A stretch of DNA of 64,000 bases from Pedobacter fastidiosus (GTDB lineage: Bacteria > Bacteroidota > Bacteroidia > Sphingobacteriales > Sphingobacteriaceae). The stretch lies in the NCBI RefSeq assembly GCF_014306625.1, contig NZ_JACRYL010000021.1:1-64000 (forward strand), written 5' to 3'. Shown here one piece after another: positions 1 to 8,647 of this stretch; within the stretch, counting starts at the first letter, position 1; every line of letters begins with the position of its first letter. The translations under genes were made by a program, and so were the position numbers. The notes under the pieces were generated by a model that ran no database searches, was not told where the DNA came from, and was given only the letters and a program-made list of their open reading frames with translations.

Positions 1-35
1 AACCTTATCAAATTAACTCGGCTAAGGGGAACTTT

Positions 36-929
36 TTAGATTGGCGAAGAGGGGTCAATTTGAAGCGGTTTATCCACCCAGAGCTTTTTCCTCTCTTCAA
101 CATTTGAATGCTTTATCGGAAAGTTCGCTTCATAACAGTCTATTAATTTATCGTATTGCTTGTGTCGCATAATTTCCATAGTCTTAAGCCTGTGTTCGTT
201 AATACGCTCTTCCACCTCTTCAGTCATTCTGTAAATTAATTTCAAGAACAATACCGGATGAAAGCCGTTGACTGAAATAAAATTTGCAGAAAGCCTTTCA
301 GCCAGTGCAAGTGTAACCGCTTTCATCTTGTGATCATAAGACCAATTGCGTACAGCCGTGGTATGCATCATCATTTCGGTACGGAGAAGATGGGACGGAA
401 GTTCCTCAGCTGAAACGACAGAGGCTGGGAAATTGAAGTGTTTAAGTTTATTTAGCTCTCCTATTTCTTTCAGATCTTTTTTGAACTGCTCGGCCTCTTC
501 CGACATCGGACGCCCCTGGCAGCTTCTAGGAAGCGCTAAAGCAAAAGCCTGCAAAAGCTCCTGATAGTAGGGAGGGAATTCAAGTGAGCCCTTTACAGCC
601 TCTTCATCATAGCCTGCAGGAGAAACCATAAAATAGTAAAAAGAAAAAGAGAGTAGCTGTGGCTGATCGTAGCGCTCAAACCATTTCTGAATATTGCTAT
701 ATTTTTCAGGAAATTCCTCGTTTGCTTTTTTTCCTACAGCTCTAAGTCCTTCGAGACGCTCCTGATATGTGCTATCCCCGTGACCATCAAACTCAGCTTC
801 AAAATACCTCATTTTAATCGGATCTGGAGCATAACCCTTTGCACGCATTTCTTCCTTAAGCTTCTCCAGAGAGGGCAATTTGATTTTCCTAACTGTTTTT
901 TTCTTTTTGCGATTCCGACTGGTTGGCAT
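36..929 (-). CDS. Hypothetical protein, 297 aa
   Basis: I do not recognise a family. The protein starts with a very basic stretch (residues 1-20, many Lys/Arg), is then largely helical and charged, and has no signal peptide or membrane segment. The ATG at 929 is the first start of the frame. It is read on the minus strand and faces away from the Mrr-like nuclease gene that begins at 1106; the 176-nt gap is AT-rich and probably holds both promoters. The neighbours (Mrr-like nuclease, decayed AbiH, PRTRC genes) suggest accessory mobile-element DNA, but no function is claimed. Confidence 0.7.
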   Translation of the reverse strand: MPTSRNRKKKKTVRKIKLPSLEKLKEEMRAKGYAPDPIKMRYFEAEFDGHGDSTYQERLEGLRAVGKKANEEFPEKYSNIQKWFERYDQPQLLSFSFYYFMVSPAGYDEEAVKGSLEFPPYYQELLQAFALALPRSCQGRPMSEEAEQFKKDLKEIGELNKLKHFNFPASVVSAEELPSHLLRTEMMMHTTAVRNWSYDHKMKAVTLALAERLSANFISVNGFHPVLFLKLIYRMTEEVEERINEHRLKTMEIMRHKQYDKLIDCYEANFPIKHSNVEERKKLWVDKPLQIDPSSPI

Positions 930-1105
930 AGCTTTTCGGTTTGAGAGGTGAATTTGAACTGATTTTAATCAAAATCAGAAAATGATAAAAGGCGAAACCT
1001 AAATTTATATTAAAAATAAGGTACACAAATAACTATTTATATATCCCTATAAAACGATAAGTTATTATTATTATAGAATTTTTTAATACATTCAAAATAA
1101 AAAAC

Positions 1106-2104
1106 ATGAGTGCAGTTACATTTAGTCTGCGCGACTTTTATGACGCGGCTACGGAATATGTTGGAATTAAGGCGGGATTACTAATCGACAGGGAAATCTT
1201 CAAAAAAATACTTTTAGAAACATTTGATCAGGATTACTTAAAAAAGGATGATCTCAAAAAATTCGTTAGAATACGTGTGGAGGATATTGAGAGCATGTTT
1301 ACGTATGTTAGAAAACGTGTGGGGAATCTGCCTACGGAATCTCAAACCCGAAAAGATTACCAGGTCATGAAAGAGTATCTTCAAAAGACTGGGGATATCC
1401 ACAGTCTTGGTATTTCAACATCTCTGGTAAATAATCTTCTTCAAGAGAACATCAATTTTAGTCCGGAACAAATCGCTAGGCGGATACATAAGGAGAAAAA
1501 ACTGCCTATTGAGATTTCAAGGGCTATGGCCAATATTGGTTACGAACGGTGTGATGAAAGTTGCATTATACCTAGCTCAAAAAAATGGGATAAAGCAAGT
1601 AAACTCTCAGACTTATTTAACTGCGAAATAAATTCTGAAAACGAAAACATTTTTCTTGAGCAAAAATTCTTGGATTATCTCGCAGTCAACGGGCACGAGA
1701 TTGAAACGATACATTGGCGTAATTTCGAGCGTTTTTGTGCTGAGTATTTTCGCCGTGAAGGCTACAAGGTGATATTGGGGCCTGGGTCAAATGACGGGGG
1801 TGTAGATATAAGGGTATTTAGCGATACCTCCAAAACCACAGCGCCACATATGCTGATCCAATGCAAAAGGTACAAAGCTGAAAACAAAGTATCGATTGAA
1901 ACTGTTAAATCTTTTTACACTGACGTGCTGTTTGAGAATGCCACAACTGGGCTTATTGCAACATCAAGTTATATAGCACCTGGTGGAAAATCGATATGTG
2001 ACACGAGAGGATACAATTTAAAATTTGCAGAAGCTGAAAATATTAGAAATTGGGGGCGGAATATGTGGAAATATTCAAAGCCAGAACAGAATTTGAACAG
2101 ATAA
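1106..2104 (+). CDS. Mrr-type restriction endonuclease-like protein
   Basis: Probable DNA-cleaving protein of the Mrr_cat (PD-(D/E)xK) superfamily, acting in the cytoplasm. The C-terminal part (about residues 203-325) carries the family signature: E208 in NFERFCAEYF, the GSNDGGVDIRV strand with D234, and QCKRYK with Q252 and K254. The N-terminal 200 residues are helical, charged and unfamiliar, so the target-recognition part is unknown. Full-length Mrr-type enzymes have about 300 residues, so it appears intact. No methyltransferase lies next to it, which fits a modification-dependent (type IV-like) enzyme, but this is inference. A decayed abiH follows directly on the same strand. Confidence 0.75.
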   Translation: MSAVTFSLRDFYDAATEYVGIKAGLLIDREIFKKILLETFDQDYLKKDDLKKFVRIRVEDIESMFTYVRKRVGNLPTESQTRKDYQVMKEYLQKTGDIHSLGISTSLVNNLLQENINFSPEQIARRIHKEKKLPIEISRAMANIGYERCDESCIIPSSKKWDKASKLSDLFNCEINSENENIFLEQKFLDYLAVNGHEIETIHWRNFERFCAEYFRREGYKVILGPGSNDGGVDIRVFSDTSKTTAPHMLIQCKRYKAENKVSIETVKSFYTDVLFENATTGLIATSSYIAPGGKSICDTRGYNLKFAEAENIRNWGRNMWKYSKPEQNLNR

Positions 2105-2106
2105 CA

Positions 2107-3191
2107 AACATCCAACAAATGCGATCAAAAAACAAATTAACAGGCTTATTCTAATTGGTAATGTCTTCGACCTTGCACACAAGTTCCCCACTACCTATAA
2201 CTATTTTATCCTTTGGTATTTAAATACAAACATTTCAAAGGCGTTATGGATTACACCTTACGAAGATGATATGATCAAGATATCCAATCAAAATTACGAT
2301 TTTCCCAAGACAATCGCCAATATTGAAGAGTATGTAGACTACTTCTACAAAATAGGGCTGTATCGAATCACAAGTAAAATTATCAAAGTCGAGGTGTGGC
2401 AGAACAATTATCAGAACCTCTATTATATCCCTTAAAATCTCCTTTTACTATGCCAGCTTCTAACCAATCGTAATTATACAATCTTGATAAAAATAGAAAA
2501 TGATTTTACGACATGCTAAAAAGTAAAATCAAGGGGCCAGTCCCCCCAGTAGGGAACAAAAGCTGGACAACCTCAACAACTCGCTGGCGACAATAATATA
2601 CAGGTCGAACAATATCTCAATCTTATCCAGCCAACCCATTTAAACAATGTATACAACGCGATATTTGAAGCCCCATATTTAAAGATGATATTATTCCCTC
2701 GCTTGAGAGAGATGCCAAACCTAATAATACATTAATATTAAACTTCAATTATACATTAACAGTAGAACATTATCTTAGGTCCAACAGTTTCCATAGCACC
2801 TAAGCAAATCAAAATAAACTATATACATGGATGACACGCAGAAAATAATAATCCGTTAATTTTCGGATTTGGAGACGAATTCGTTGCATAATAAAACAGT
2901 AAGAAGCTTAAAACACAACGGCATTTTTAAGTTTATTAATTCATTTTGGTACTTCAAGTCCTATTAATACTATGATTTATTGAGTTCATTGCTGAATATC
3001 AAGTGGTCACCCGGGCAATTGCTTGATGAATATCGGATAGAAAACATGCTCAATGTTGTTCGAACGTAATAACTGCAAATCAGTAGAAATTTACTTTCAC
3101 GAAAATGGGTACATATAATAATTTTGATGACATTAATCAAGTTAACCGCTTAAGTTAGCAAGATAGCTTCAACATTATCCGAATTTATTGA
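2107..3191 (+). pseudogene. Decayed AbiH-family abortive infection gene
   Basis: Pieces of an AbiH protein can be read in successive frames. Around 2134-2190 a frame gives NRLILIGNVFDLAHKFPTTY, the typical AbiH start, although the usual IGNGFDLAH has become IGNVFDLAH. This frame stops near 2434. At 2705-2800 another frame gives TLILNFNYTLTVEHYL. Near 2815-2885 follow INYIHG and NPLIFGFGDEF. At about 3058-3110 comes LFERNNCKSVEIYFHENG, the usual C-terminal part. The order matches AbiH, but several frameshifts and stops separate the pieces, so no functional product is expected. It lies just after the Mrr-like gene, as a relic of a defence gene cluster. Confidence 0.75.
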
Positions 3192-3238
3192 AATTAAAGA
3201 AAGTCCTAGCCGAGTGTTCGAAGAACGCGAGGCTTTCG

Positions 3239-3257
3239 GGCCGTCCGGAGGACGGCC
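3239..3257. repeat. GC-rich perfect hairpin
   Basis: An 8-bp perfect inverted repeat, GGCCGTCC and GGACGGCC, is separated by GGA. It sits between the end of the decayed abiH and the end of the PRTRC operon, which converge here. A bidirectional terminator is possible, but no clear T-run follows, so the role is uncertain. Confidence 0.4.
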
Positions 3258-3272
3258 AAATTTGGCTGACAG

Positions 3273-3452
3273 TTAACCTTTATTATTAATTAATTTCTGA
3301 TATATATCTTCCCAATAGGCTATTAATCTTTTATCCAATGTTTCAAATCTGTTGTTTTTATGGCGCAAATGCCTGAAAATATCCGCCTGTCGGATGGCTT
3401 ACTTCAAATCCGTTACTGTGAGTGTACTTCCCTCCAAATCAACAATTTTCAT
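3273..3452 (-). pseudogene. Small PRTRC-linked protein gene with in-frame stop
   Basis: The ATG at 3452 overlaps the TGA of the ThiF gene as ATGA, so this is the next gene of the PRTRC operon. The frame reads MKIVDLEGSTLTVTDLK and then hits TAA at 3399-3401 (codon 18). It continues in the same frame for 41 more sense codons with protein-like composition (AIRQADIFRHLRHKN, then TLDKRLIAYWEDIY) to TAA at 3273. A single AAA-to-TAA change would explain it. The product would be about 59 aa, soluble and charged. Its function is unknown to me. Read-through or a sequencing error are alternatives to real inactivation. Confidence 0.6.
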
Positions 3453-4243
3453 AATCTTATGGGCTGTGTTTTAAAATCCTTTAAGTTGTGGTAAAATCCC
3501 CTGTATTTGATAAGACCCTCACGGAACATTGACCAGAGCAGGGATGCCCCAAGATTGGCAAGTGAGGAATTAATAAAAAGATCCTGTCTCCCAAGTGCTT
3601 GCGCAAGGGAACAGCTCGGCTCGTTGGTCTCAGCAATACCCAGGGCTTCAAACTCGGAAAGGAATGCAGGAAGAGCGGAAACCGTTTCAAATGTGTTTGA
3701 TATCGGTTGGATAATGTTTCGCATAGAGCAGAGCAAGACCTGCCCTGCATCTTTTGTGTTGCCAAAATCCATCCAATACATTGGGCTGTCCCTTTTCCTC
3801 TGACAATTGGAATGTTTGGTCAAAACCTCACCGATCTCAAGGCGTGACTGTACGGTATCTACACAGGAAAGGGTAATATTCGCCATAAACTGATTTTTAC
3901 GGTCATCCTCGTTTTCATACATAAATTTCCCTGCAATGCCTTTCCAGTTTGTCCCAAAAAAGCGGTTGACCCTATTGCAAATTGCCACGGCCTTGTTCAT
4001 TCCGACCTCATGCCCGCAGAACAACTGCCTGCCGAGGTTGGCATTTTCCACTTGGTCGGGGTCAAAAACGGTGACCTGCAAGCCTGCATGCCCCAAGCTG
4101 TTAAGGGCATAGTTCATCCTTGCAAGTGCGGTCAACAATTGTGAGCCTGTTCCCCCTGCGCCAATTAGGTTTACCGAAACAGCATTTGTGGGATTGAGCA
4201 GATAGGGCGCAACAATATGGATTTTCTCCTTGATGGTTTTCAT
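3449..4243 (-). CDS. PRTRC system ThiF (E1-like) family protein
   Basis: A member of the ThiF/MoeB/E1 superfamily, which adenylates the C-terminus of ubiquitin-like or sulfur-carrier proteins. The Rossmann nucleotide loop GAGGTGSQ is at residues 28-35. The E1 motif DPDQVENANLGRQLF (residues 61-75) follows, with the aspartate that binds ribose and the Arg-Gln pair. At 264 aa it has the usual length for the PRTRC ThiF protein. It overlaps PRTRC B by 4 nt (ATGA) upstream and the small broken gene by ATGA downstream, so it is translated within a tight operon. The role of PRTRC cassettes on plasmids and integrative elements is not established; the substrate may be PRTRC C encoded upstream. Confidence 0.88.
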   Translation of the reverse strand: MKTIKEKIHIVAPYLLNPTNAVSVNLIGAGGTGSQLLTALARMNYALNSLGHAGLQVTVFDPDQVENANLGRQLFCGHEVGMNKAVAICNRVNRFFGTNWKGIAGKFMYENEDDRKNQFMANITLSCVDTVQSRLEIGEVLTKHSNCQRKRDSPMYWMDFGNTKDAGQVLLCSMRNIIQPISNTFETVSALPAFLSEFEALGIAETNEPSCSLAQALGRQDLFINSSLANLGASLLWSMFREGLIKYRGFYHNLKDFKTQPIRL

Positions 4244-4953
4244 AAGCTTATATCGGAAAGTTTTGATTTTGATTTTTTTAGCTGGTTCATCGGGAAAGCT
4301 CTGTCACTGCCGACAAGGCTCTGCCAGAGCTGAACGATGTTGGTCTTAACGGGCGATTTATCCACCAAGAGATGGGAGAACGTACTTGCAAAAAAATATT
4401 TCGTCCATAATTCCATAAAATCCAACAGACTGCAATCCCTTGAAATATGGATGCTCACGTTGCCCATGCAGACACACCCATCGGCATAAACATTGAAGAA
4501 TGGCGCAAGGCAAAGGATGGTATTTGCCTGCGGTCTTGTCCCATTCTCCAAAGCCCAAACCTGTAAACCTGTTTTGGATGCTTTCCACAAAAGCGGTGGT
4601 ATAGAGGCCAAGCCATCGGGAATCGAAAGTGCAGGGGTAAACAAAAGGCTGACCCGCATTTTTTGGGTGTACCACATTGCCCCTCCATCGATTTGTGTTG
4701 AATACCACAGCAGGTTTTCGGGCAATAGGGCTTTGTGGTTCAAGAAGCCATCTGCCTTATCCTCGGATGCCCGAAGTTTTGAGCCAAGGTCAAGGCTTTC
4801 CCTTTCATTGAGGGGATGCACATTTGTTGCTACCCCTGTTTTGTCAAGGTCATGGCTCTCTACATAAAAGGACTGGTCTTTTGTGGATTTATAAAATAGC
4901 AGTGCCTTTACGGGAAGAAAGGCTTCCGAAAACAGGTCTGTAATATCTTTCAT
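4240..4953 (-). CDS. PRTRC system protein B
   Basis: Recognised by overall similarity to PRTRC system protein B: an N-terminal strand with LLFYK, a central Trp-rich part (LLWYSTQIDGGAMWY) and a Cys-containing region, GCVCMGNVSIHI, at about residues 157-168. It is 237 aa and soluble. The start ATG at 4953 overlaps the stop of the upstream unknown gene by 4 nt (ATGA), and its own stop overlaps the ThiF start in the same way. The biochemical role is unknown. A place in a conjugation-like pathway together with ThiF and PRTRC C is inferred from gene order only. Confidence 0.85.
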   Translation of the reverse strand: MKDITDLFSEAFLPVKALLFYKSTKDQSFYVESHDLDKTGVATNVHPLNERESLDLGSKLRASEDKADGFLNHKALLPENLLWYSTQIDGGAMWYTQKMRVSLLFTPALSIPDGLASIPPLLWKASKTGLQVWALENGTRPQANTILCLAPFFNVYADGCVCMGNVSIHISRDCSLLDFMELWTKYFFASTFSHLLVDKSPVKTNIVQLWQSLVGSDRAFPMNQLKKSKSKLSDISL

Positions 4954-6089
4954 GATAGGTCAGTTAAATGGTCGGTAATCTCGTTTAGAAGGGCGAAGAA
5001 TTTTTCCTCAAAAGTGAAGTCATGGGATTCCCTATCCTGCGGACAATCAAAATACTGAACGCTGACAGGCTCTTCCATCTCGCAGAGTTCACTCAGTTCG
5101 GCATTTACATATTCCATCACGCTGTCAATGACGCAGTCCTTATTGCTCCAATAAAAACCCATGTACTGCTCGGAGCGGATGAAGCTGTCCTCTTCGCTTT
5201 CCAATGCAGGGATTGCCATGTTGTCCATCACGGAGCGGGCAGGAAAAGCACGGAATAATTGCAGTGCATTTTTGGCGCAGTTGAGCAGGGCTTTCCCCTG
5301 TGCGTTTTTGGGCTTAAACCGCTTGACCCTTCCCCGAAACCGAGCGAGGTTTTTGGGACTGTTCATCTGCGAAAGCAGGATTATCCCCGCCTCGTTCATC
5401 ATGGAAAAATGGGCTGCTATAAATTCCGCATCAGGCTCTTCCACTTCATCCTGCTCCTGTTCATCATTCCATTCCGCTACCATTTCATAGATACCATCGA
5501 GGTAGCTGTAAGTCTCGGCAAAATGGGGAACACCTGCTATCTGAAAGAGATAGGACAGCACGGAAAGCAAAAGGGCGGTTTCACTCTTTTTGTCCTTTTG
5601 TTTCATCATTTCCCATAAGGAGCAAAGTGGCAGGTAGTAGAGCGTCATTCGGGTATCGAATACCTTTTGGGTAGCAAGGCATACTTTTCCCGATTTGTCC
5701 TGCATAATCTTTGGCTTGATTTCCCCGTGGCTATTGCTTAACGCCTCGGCTACCTTTTCAAATGCTCCCGAGATATTCATCGGAAAAATTCCGCCCATTT
5801 CAGGTTCACTTATATCGTAAAGCGCACACAGATTGGAAAGGGAGGTTTTAAATTCCCTTTCTATCCTTGCATAAGCCCGAAGTTCGGGCAGAAATTTCCC
5901 AATCTTTGGAGGATGCGCCCTGCTTAGAAAAGCAGGTCTTGAAATCCCAGGGGCGAGGGCTTTGGCCTGTGGCTCTGTGGTATTCCGGTCAACTGCGAAG
6001 CATCTTTCGGTCGGTCGATTTTTTCTATAAAACTGCCCAATCTCTGGTGTCTGTACCATTGGGGACTGTATGGTTTGGTTGCTGTACAT
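4950..6089 (-). CDS. PRTRC-operon hypothetical protein, about 379 aa
   Basis: I do not recognise the family. The frame is open up to a TTG at 6185, but that start would overlap PRTRC C by 71 nt. I prefer the ATG at 6089 (MYSNQTIQSP), which follows the PRTRC C stop by 25 nt and has a purine-rich stretch upstream. The first 70 residues are Pro-rich and low in structure, the middle is helical, and there is an acidic patch (EQEQDEVEEPDAEF) near two thirds of the length. No signal peptide or membrane segment is seen. The ATGA overlap with PRTRC B ties it to the operon. Confidence 0.75.
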   Translation of the reverse strand: MYSNQTIQSPMVQTPEIGQFYRKNRPTERCFAVDRNTTEPQAKALAPGISRPAFLSRAHPPKIGKFLPELRAYARIEREFKTSLSNLCALYDISEPEMGGIFPMNISGAFEKVAEALSNSHGEIKPKIMQDKSGKVCLATQKVFDTRMTLYYLPLCSLWEMMKQKDKKSETALLLSVLSYLFQIAGVPHFAETYSYLDGIYEMVAEWNDEQEQDEVEEPDAEFIAAHFSMMNEAGIILLSQMNSPKNLARFRGRVKRFKPKNAQGKALLNCAKNALQLFRAFPARSVMDNMAIPALESEEDSFIRSEQYMGFYWSNKDCVIDSVMEYVNAELSELCEMEEPVSVQYFDCPQDRESHDFTFEEKFFALLNEITDHLTDLS

Positions 6090-6114
6090 TTTGCTCTTTT
6101 TTGGTTCATGGGTT

Positions 6115-6333
6115 TTATCCTTTTGTCCCGAGGGTGGTCTGAAAACGGTACTGTACCGCATCATCTGCAATCTCGGGTCCCTCAATCTTTGCGGTGGTGA
6201 GTGCGGGGTAAGTTCCCGAATAAAAACTCAGTACTTCCTGTGGGGACAGCGAGGGGTTCGGGTCAGCGAGGGTCATTTCGTTTTCCCGCACCTTGTGCAG
6301 GAAAACCCTTTTTAATATCGTGGTGGATAACAT
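6115..6333 (-). CDS. PRTRC system protein C
   Basis: A 72-aa protein that matches PRTRC system protein C: MLSTTILKRVF, then LADPNPSLSPQEVLSFYSGTYP, ending in TTLGTKG. The compact alpha/beta pattern and the C-terminal glycine resemble a ubiquitin-like (beta-grasp) protein, and the E1-like ThiF protein is encoded 1.9 kb further down the same operon. That pairing is inference. The ATG start is at 6333, and the gene follows PRTRC E by 11 nt. Confidence 0.85.
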   Translation of the reverse strand: MLSTTILKRVFLHKVRENEMTLADPNPSLSPQEVLSFYSGTYPALTTAKIEGPEIADDAVQYRFQTTLGTKG

Positions 6334-6344
6334 ATCTGTTGTTT

Positions 6345-6857
6345 TTAAAGCAGGCTAAGCTGTGCGGCTTTCCGTTCAAGTTCTGCCCTTAATTTTTCAA
6401 TTTCTGTTTTTTTATCGGGGTAATCTGTTTCAGCAGGCAATGCCGAAATTGCATCCGAGTACCTGCAGGCACTGTTGAGTTCCTGCACGTTTTTCATGGC
6501 ATCCTCAAAGGCATTTTTTTTATCTCCAAGGGCATCTGCACCATCGGTGCTTTTTGCAGGCTTTGCCCCTGCCCTGTCCCTTATTGCCTTTTTTGCCTCT
6601 TCAAGGCTTTGGGCATGTTCTGCGAGGTTGACAAAAAGTGAGGTGACCTGCCCGACAGGCTTTTCCATAGCGGGGTAAAACCCCTCGTCAAGTTCTTCGG
6701 GAAGCCCCGAAAACACCATTGGTGGAATATTGCTTCCATGCTCGCCTTTTAGCAAGAGAACAGAAAGGATCATCTGGCTGTCCTTTCTTGCGATACAGAT
6801 TTTCCATTCGCCTGTGGGGTTCAGACGGTCAAGCATCCTAAAAAAATTCGTTTTCAT
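6345..6857 (-). CDS. PRTRC system protein E
   Basis: Recognised as PRTRC system protein E. The N-terminus MKTNFFRMLDRLNPTGEWKI and the VFSGLPEELDEGF core are typical; a Lys/Ala-rich linker (about residues 95-135) and a coiled C-terminal helix follow. I chose the ATG at 6857 over a TTG at 6866. It is soluble and 170 aa long. It lies between the small upstream gene (6863-7081) and PRTRC C in the same operon. Function is not known. Confidence 0.82.
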   Translation of the reverse strand: MKTNFFRMLDRLNPTGEWKICIARKDSQMILSVLLLKGEHGSNIPPMVFSGLPEELDEGFYPAMEKPVGQVTSLFVNLAEHAQSLEEAKKAIRDRAGAKPAKSTDGADALGDKKNAFEDAMKNVQELNSACRYSDAISALPAETDYPDKKTEIEKLRAELERKAAQLSLL

Positions 6858-6862
6858 GATAT

Positions 6863-7081
6863 TCAAGATTTAAGTTTCAAAATACTTGTGCCACGCCTTT
6901 TTGAAAAACGGGCGGTGTAGCCATTGTTTCCAACAATGGATTTCAGCAGGTTTTCTGCCTCCCTTAATCGGTGTGCATCTTCTGCGGAAAGCAGGAGAAA
7001 ATCAAAACGGGCAAAAAGACGGAGGGCTTTGGCGATTTCCAAAATGGCTCTCCGCTCGGTATGTTCGGATAAGATACTCAT
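6863..7081 (-). CDS. Small hypothetical protein, 72 aa
   Basis: An ATG-initiated 72-aa frame (MSILSEHTERRAIL) between the DUF932 gene and PRTRC E. It is basic, with a helical N-terminal half and a C-terminus rich in Arg/Lys (ARFSKRRGTS). The family is not recognised. The tight spacing (5 nt to the PRTRC E start) supports a real operon gene. Confidence 0.65.
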   Translation of the reverse strand: MSILSEHTERRAILEIAKALRLFARFDFLLLSAEDAHRLREAENLLKSIVGNNGYTARFSKRRGTSILKLKS

Positions 7082-7122
7082 GGTGATTTTTTTTAAGGGG
7101 CAGAAAAACCTGCCCCGAAATA

Positions 7123-8208
7123 CTAATTGGACAATAATGCGAGCTGATTATTTTTGGAAAAAGAAGTGCAGAGATCAAATGCGGTCTGCGCCCTTAACTT
7201 GGCTGTCCCCTCTGTAATGGAGCGAAATTTCGCATCGCTGTCCTTGAACTTCCTTACATTCTGAAAATAACCCGTTACCGCATTGTAAGCACCGAAGACC
7301 GTCCCCTTGGTCGTTTCCAAACTTTGGGAGGGATTGCCCATTGCATAGCTGAACACCTCTTCCACGATGTTCCGGTAACATGCGGAAGCTTCGTCGTCGA
7401 TGCCCTTTTCCAATTTGGACAGGACTTCCCTGTTTGGTGCCATTGCAAGCTGAATGAGTTTTTTTGTTTCGGTATCGGTGATGCGAACCTTTGCCCAATG
7501 GTTAAAGATTTCTTCCATCTCTATGCCAAGTTTATTGGAAATGCCCATAAGGGTATGCGCCTGTGAGAGCCTGTCGGATGCGCCCGAGGAATGGCGGATT
7601 CTGATTGCATTGCGTGCGGTTTTCATTGCGGCATTTAGGGTATTGTTGCAGACAATGCGCACGGGTGTAAATGCGGCGGTGATACTACCAAAACCATCGT
7701 GCGAAGTGGTGAGGAACAGATATTGTTCGATAAGGTCATCCTTGCCCACACGGATATAAGATGGAAGTTTGGCGGTAATAAAGATGCGTTCCCCCTTGCC
7801 GAGTGCGCCCGCAGTTTCATACATGATGCCCTCGCCACCGCCCACGATGCCATCAAAAAATGAAAATGCATCTATGTTCTGCACCACATGGTAATCCTTA
7901 CCGACCACGCCCAGAACCACATCGTTATCGGTGCGTACCGTAGCGGAATAATTCGGCACTATGATGTCTTTTTCTGAGCCTATGGTTATCCCTTGAGAAT
8001 CAAGTTCCTGCCCCAATTTCATCTGCTGACCATCGAGGGTAAAAAGCGGACGTTTCTCAACGGTATAATCGAGCCCCGCAAATTTCATTGCTTCTGCCGA
8101 TGTGGGATAGTCCTGCACGATTGTTCCCAACCCGTGCCATGCTTTTTCCCTTACCGAGAAAAAGCTGTGTTTTCCTGTTTCGCTGTTGTAATTTAAGTTA
8201 TGCGCCAT
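7123..8208 (-). CDS. DUF932 (phage/plasmid-like) protein
   Basis: The sequence from MAHNLNYNSETGKHSFFSVR through EKAWHGLGT and the later HDGFGSITAAFTPVRIVCNN is characteristic of the DUF932 family (phage/plasmid-like protein, TIGR03299), common in integrative elements of Bacteroidota. The frame extends upstream to 8355, but the ATG at 8208 gives the conserved N-terminus, and the longer form would run into ssb. Length is 361 aa, cytoplasmic, with no membrane segment. It lies 37 nt after ssb and is probably co-transcribed with it. The molecular role of DUF932 is unknown. Confidence 0.88.
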   Translation of the reverse strand: MAHNLNYNSETGKHSFFSVREKAWHGLGTIVQDYPTSAEAMKFAGLDYTVEKRPLFTLDGQQMKLGQELDSQGITIGSEKDIIVPNYSATVRTDNDVVLGVVGKDYHVVQNIDAFSFFDGIVGGGEGIMYETAGALGKGERIFITAKLPSYIRVGKDDLIEQYLFLTTSHDGFGSITAAFTPVRIVCNNTLNAAMKTARNAIRIRHSSGASDRLSQAHTLMGISNKLGIEMEEIFNHWAKVRITDTETKKLIQLAMAPNREVLSKLEKGIDDEASACYRNIVEEVFSYAMGNPSQSLETTKGTVFGAYNAVTGYFQNVRKFKDSDAKFRSITEGTAKLRAQTAFDLCTSFSKNNQLALLSN

Positions 8209-8245
8209 GATAATCTGTTTTAAGTGAAATGAAATCTTGTAGAGC

Positions 8246-8647
8246 CTAAAATGGCAGGTCGCCATCAATATCCATGCTGTTGTCCCTGTCATCCTTAACG
8301 GGTTCTGCAGTTTTCGCTCCCTTGGCAATGGAACTGTTTTGACTTCCACCGCCAAAAAGTTTGATTTCCGAAACGTGAAAGGTCAATGTGGCCTTGGCCT
8401 CATTGTTGCCCGACAGGTAGGCATTTACACCGATTCGTCCGTAAACCTGCACCAAGCCCCCTTTTTTGAGGTATTCGGCAATGCCCTCGTTTCGCCAATA
8501 GGCACATTCGATAAACGTGATAACCTCCCTGCGTTCATCGCCCGAGCGGTAGCTGTCATTTAATGCGATGGTAAATCCCACCACTTTTTTGTCCCCTTTA
8601 ACTGTCCTCACCACTGCGTCAGCGGTCAATCTTCCTGTAATTTCCAT
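8246..8647 (-). CDS. ssb: Single-stranded DNA-binding protein
   Basis: SSB binds single-stranded DNA during replication, repair and conjugative transfer. The 133-aa protein has the OB-fold pattern: MEITGRLTADAVVR, TFIECAYWRNEGIAEYLKKG with the aromatic DNA-stacking residues, and LVQVYGRIGVNAYL. The acidic tail DIDGDLPF, which docks partner proteins, ends it. It differs from a chromosomal ssb by its place at the head of a PRTRC/DUF932 operon, the usual context of the mobile-element copy. The ATG at 8647 gives the conserved N-terminus. An AT-rich leader lies upstream. Confidence 0.92.
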   Translation of the reverse strand: MEITGRLTADAVVRTVKGDKKVVGFTIALNDSYRSGDERREVITFIECAYWRNEGIAEYLKKGGLVQVYGRIGVNAYLSGNNEAKATLTFHVSEIKLFGGGSQNSSIAKGAKTAEPVKDDRDNSMDIDGDLPF

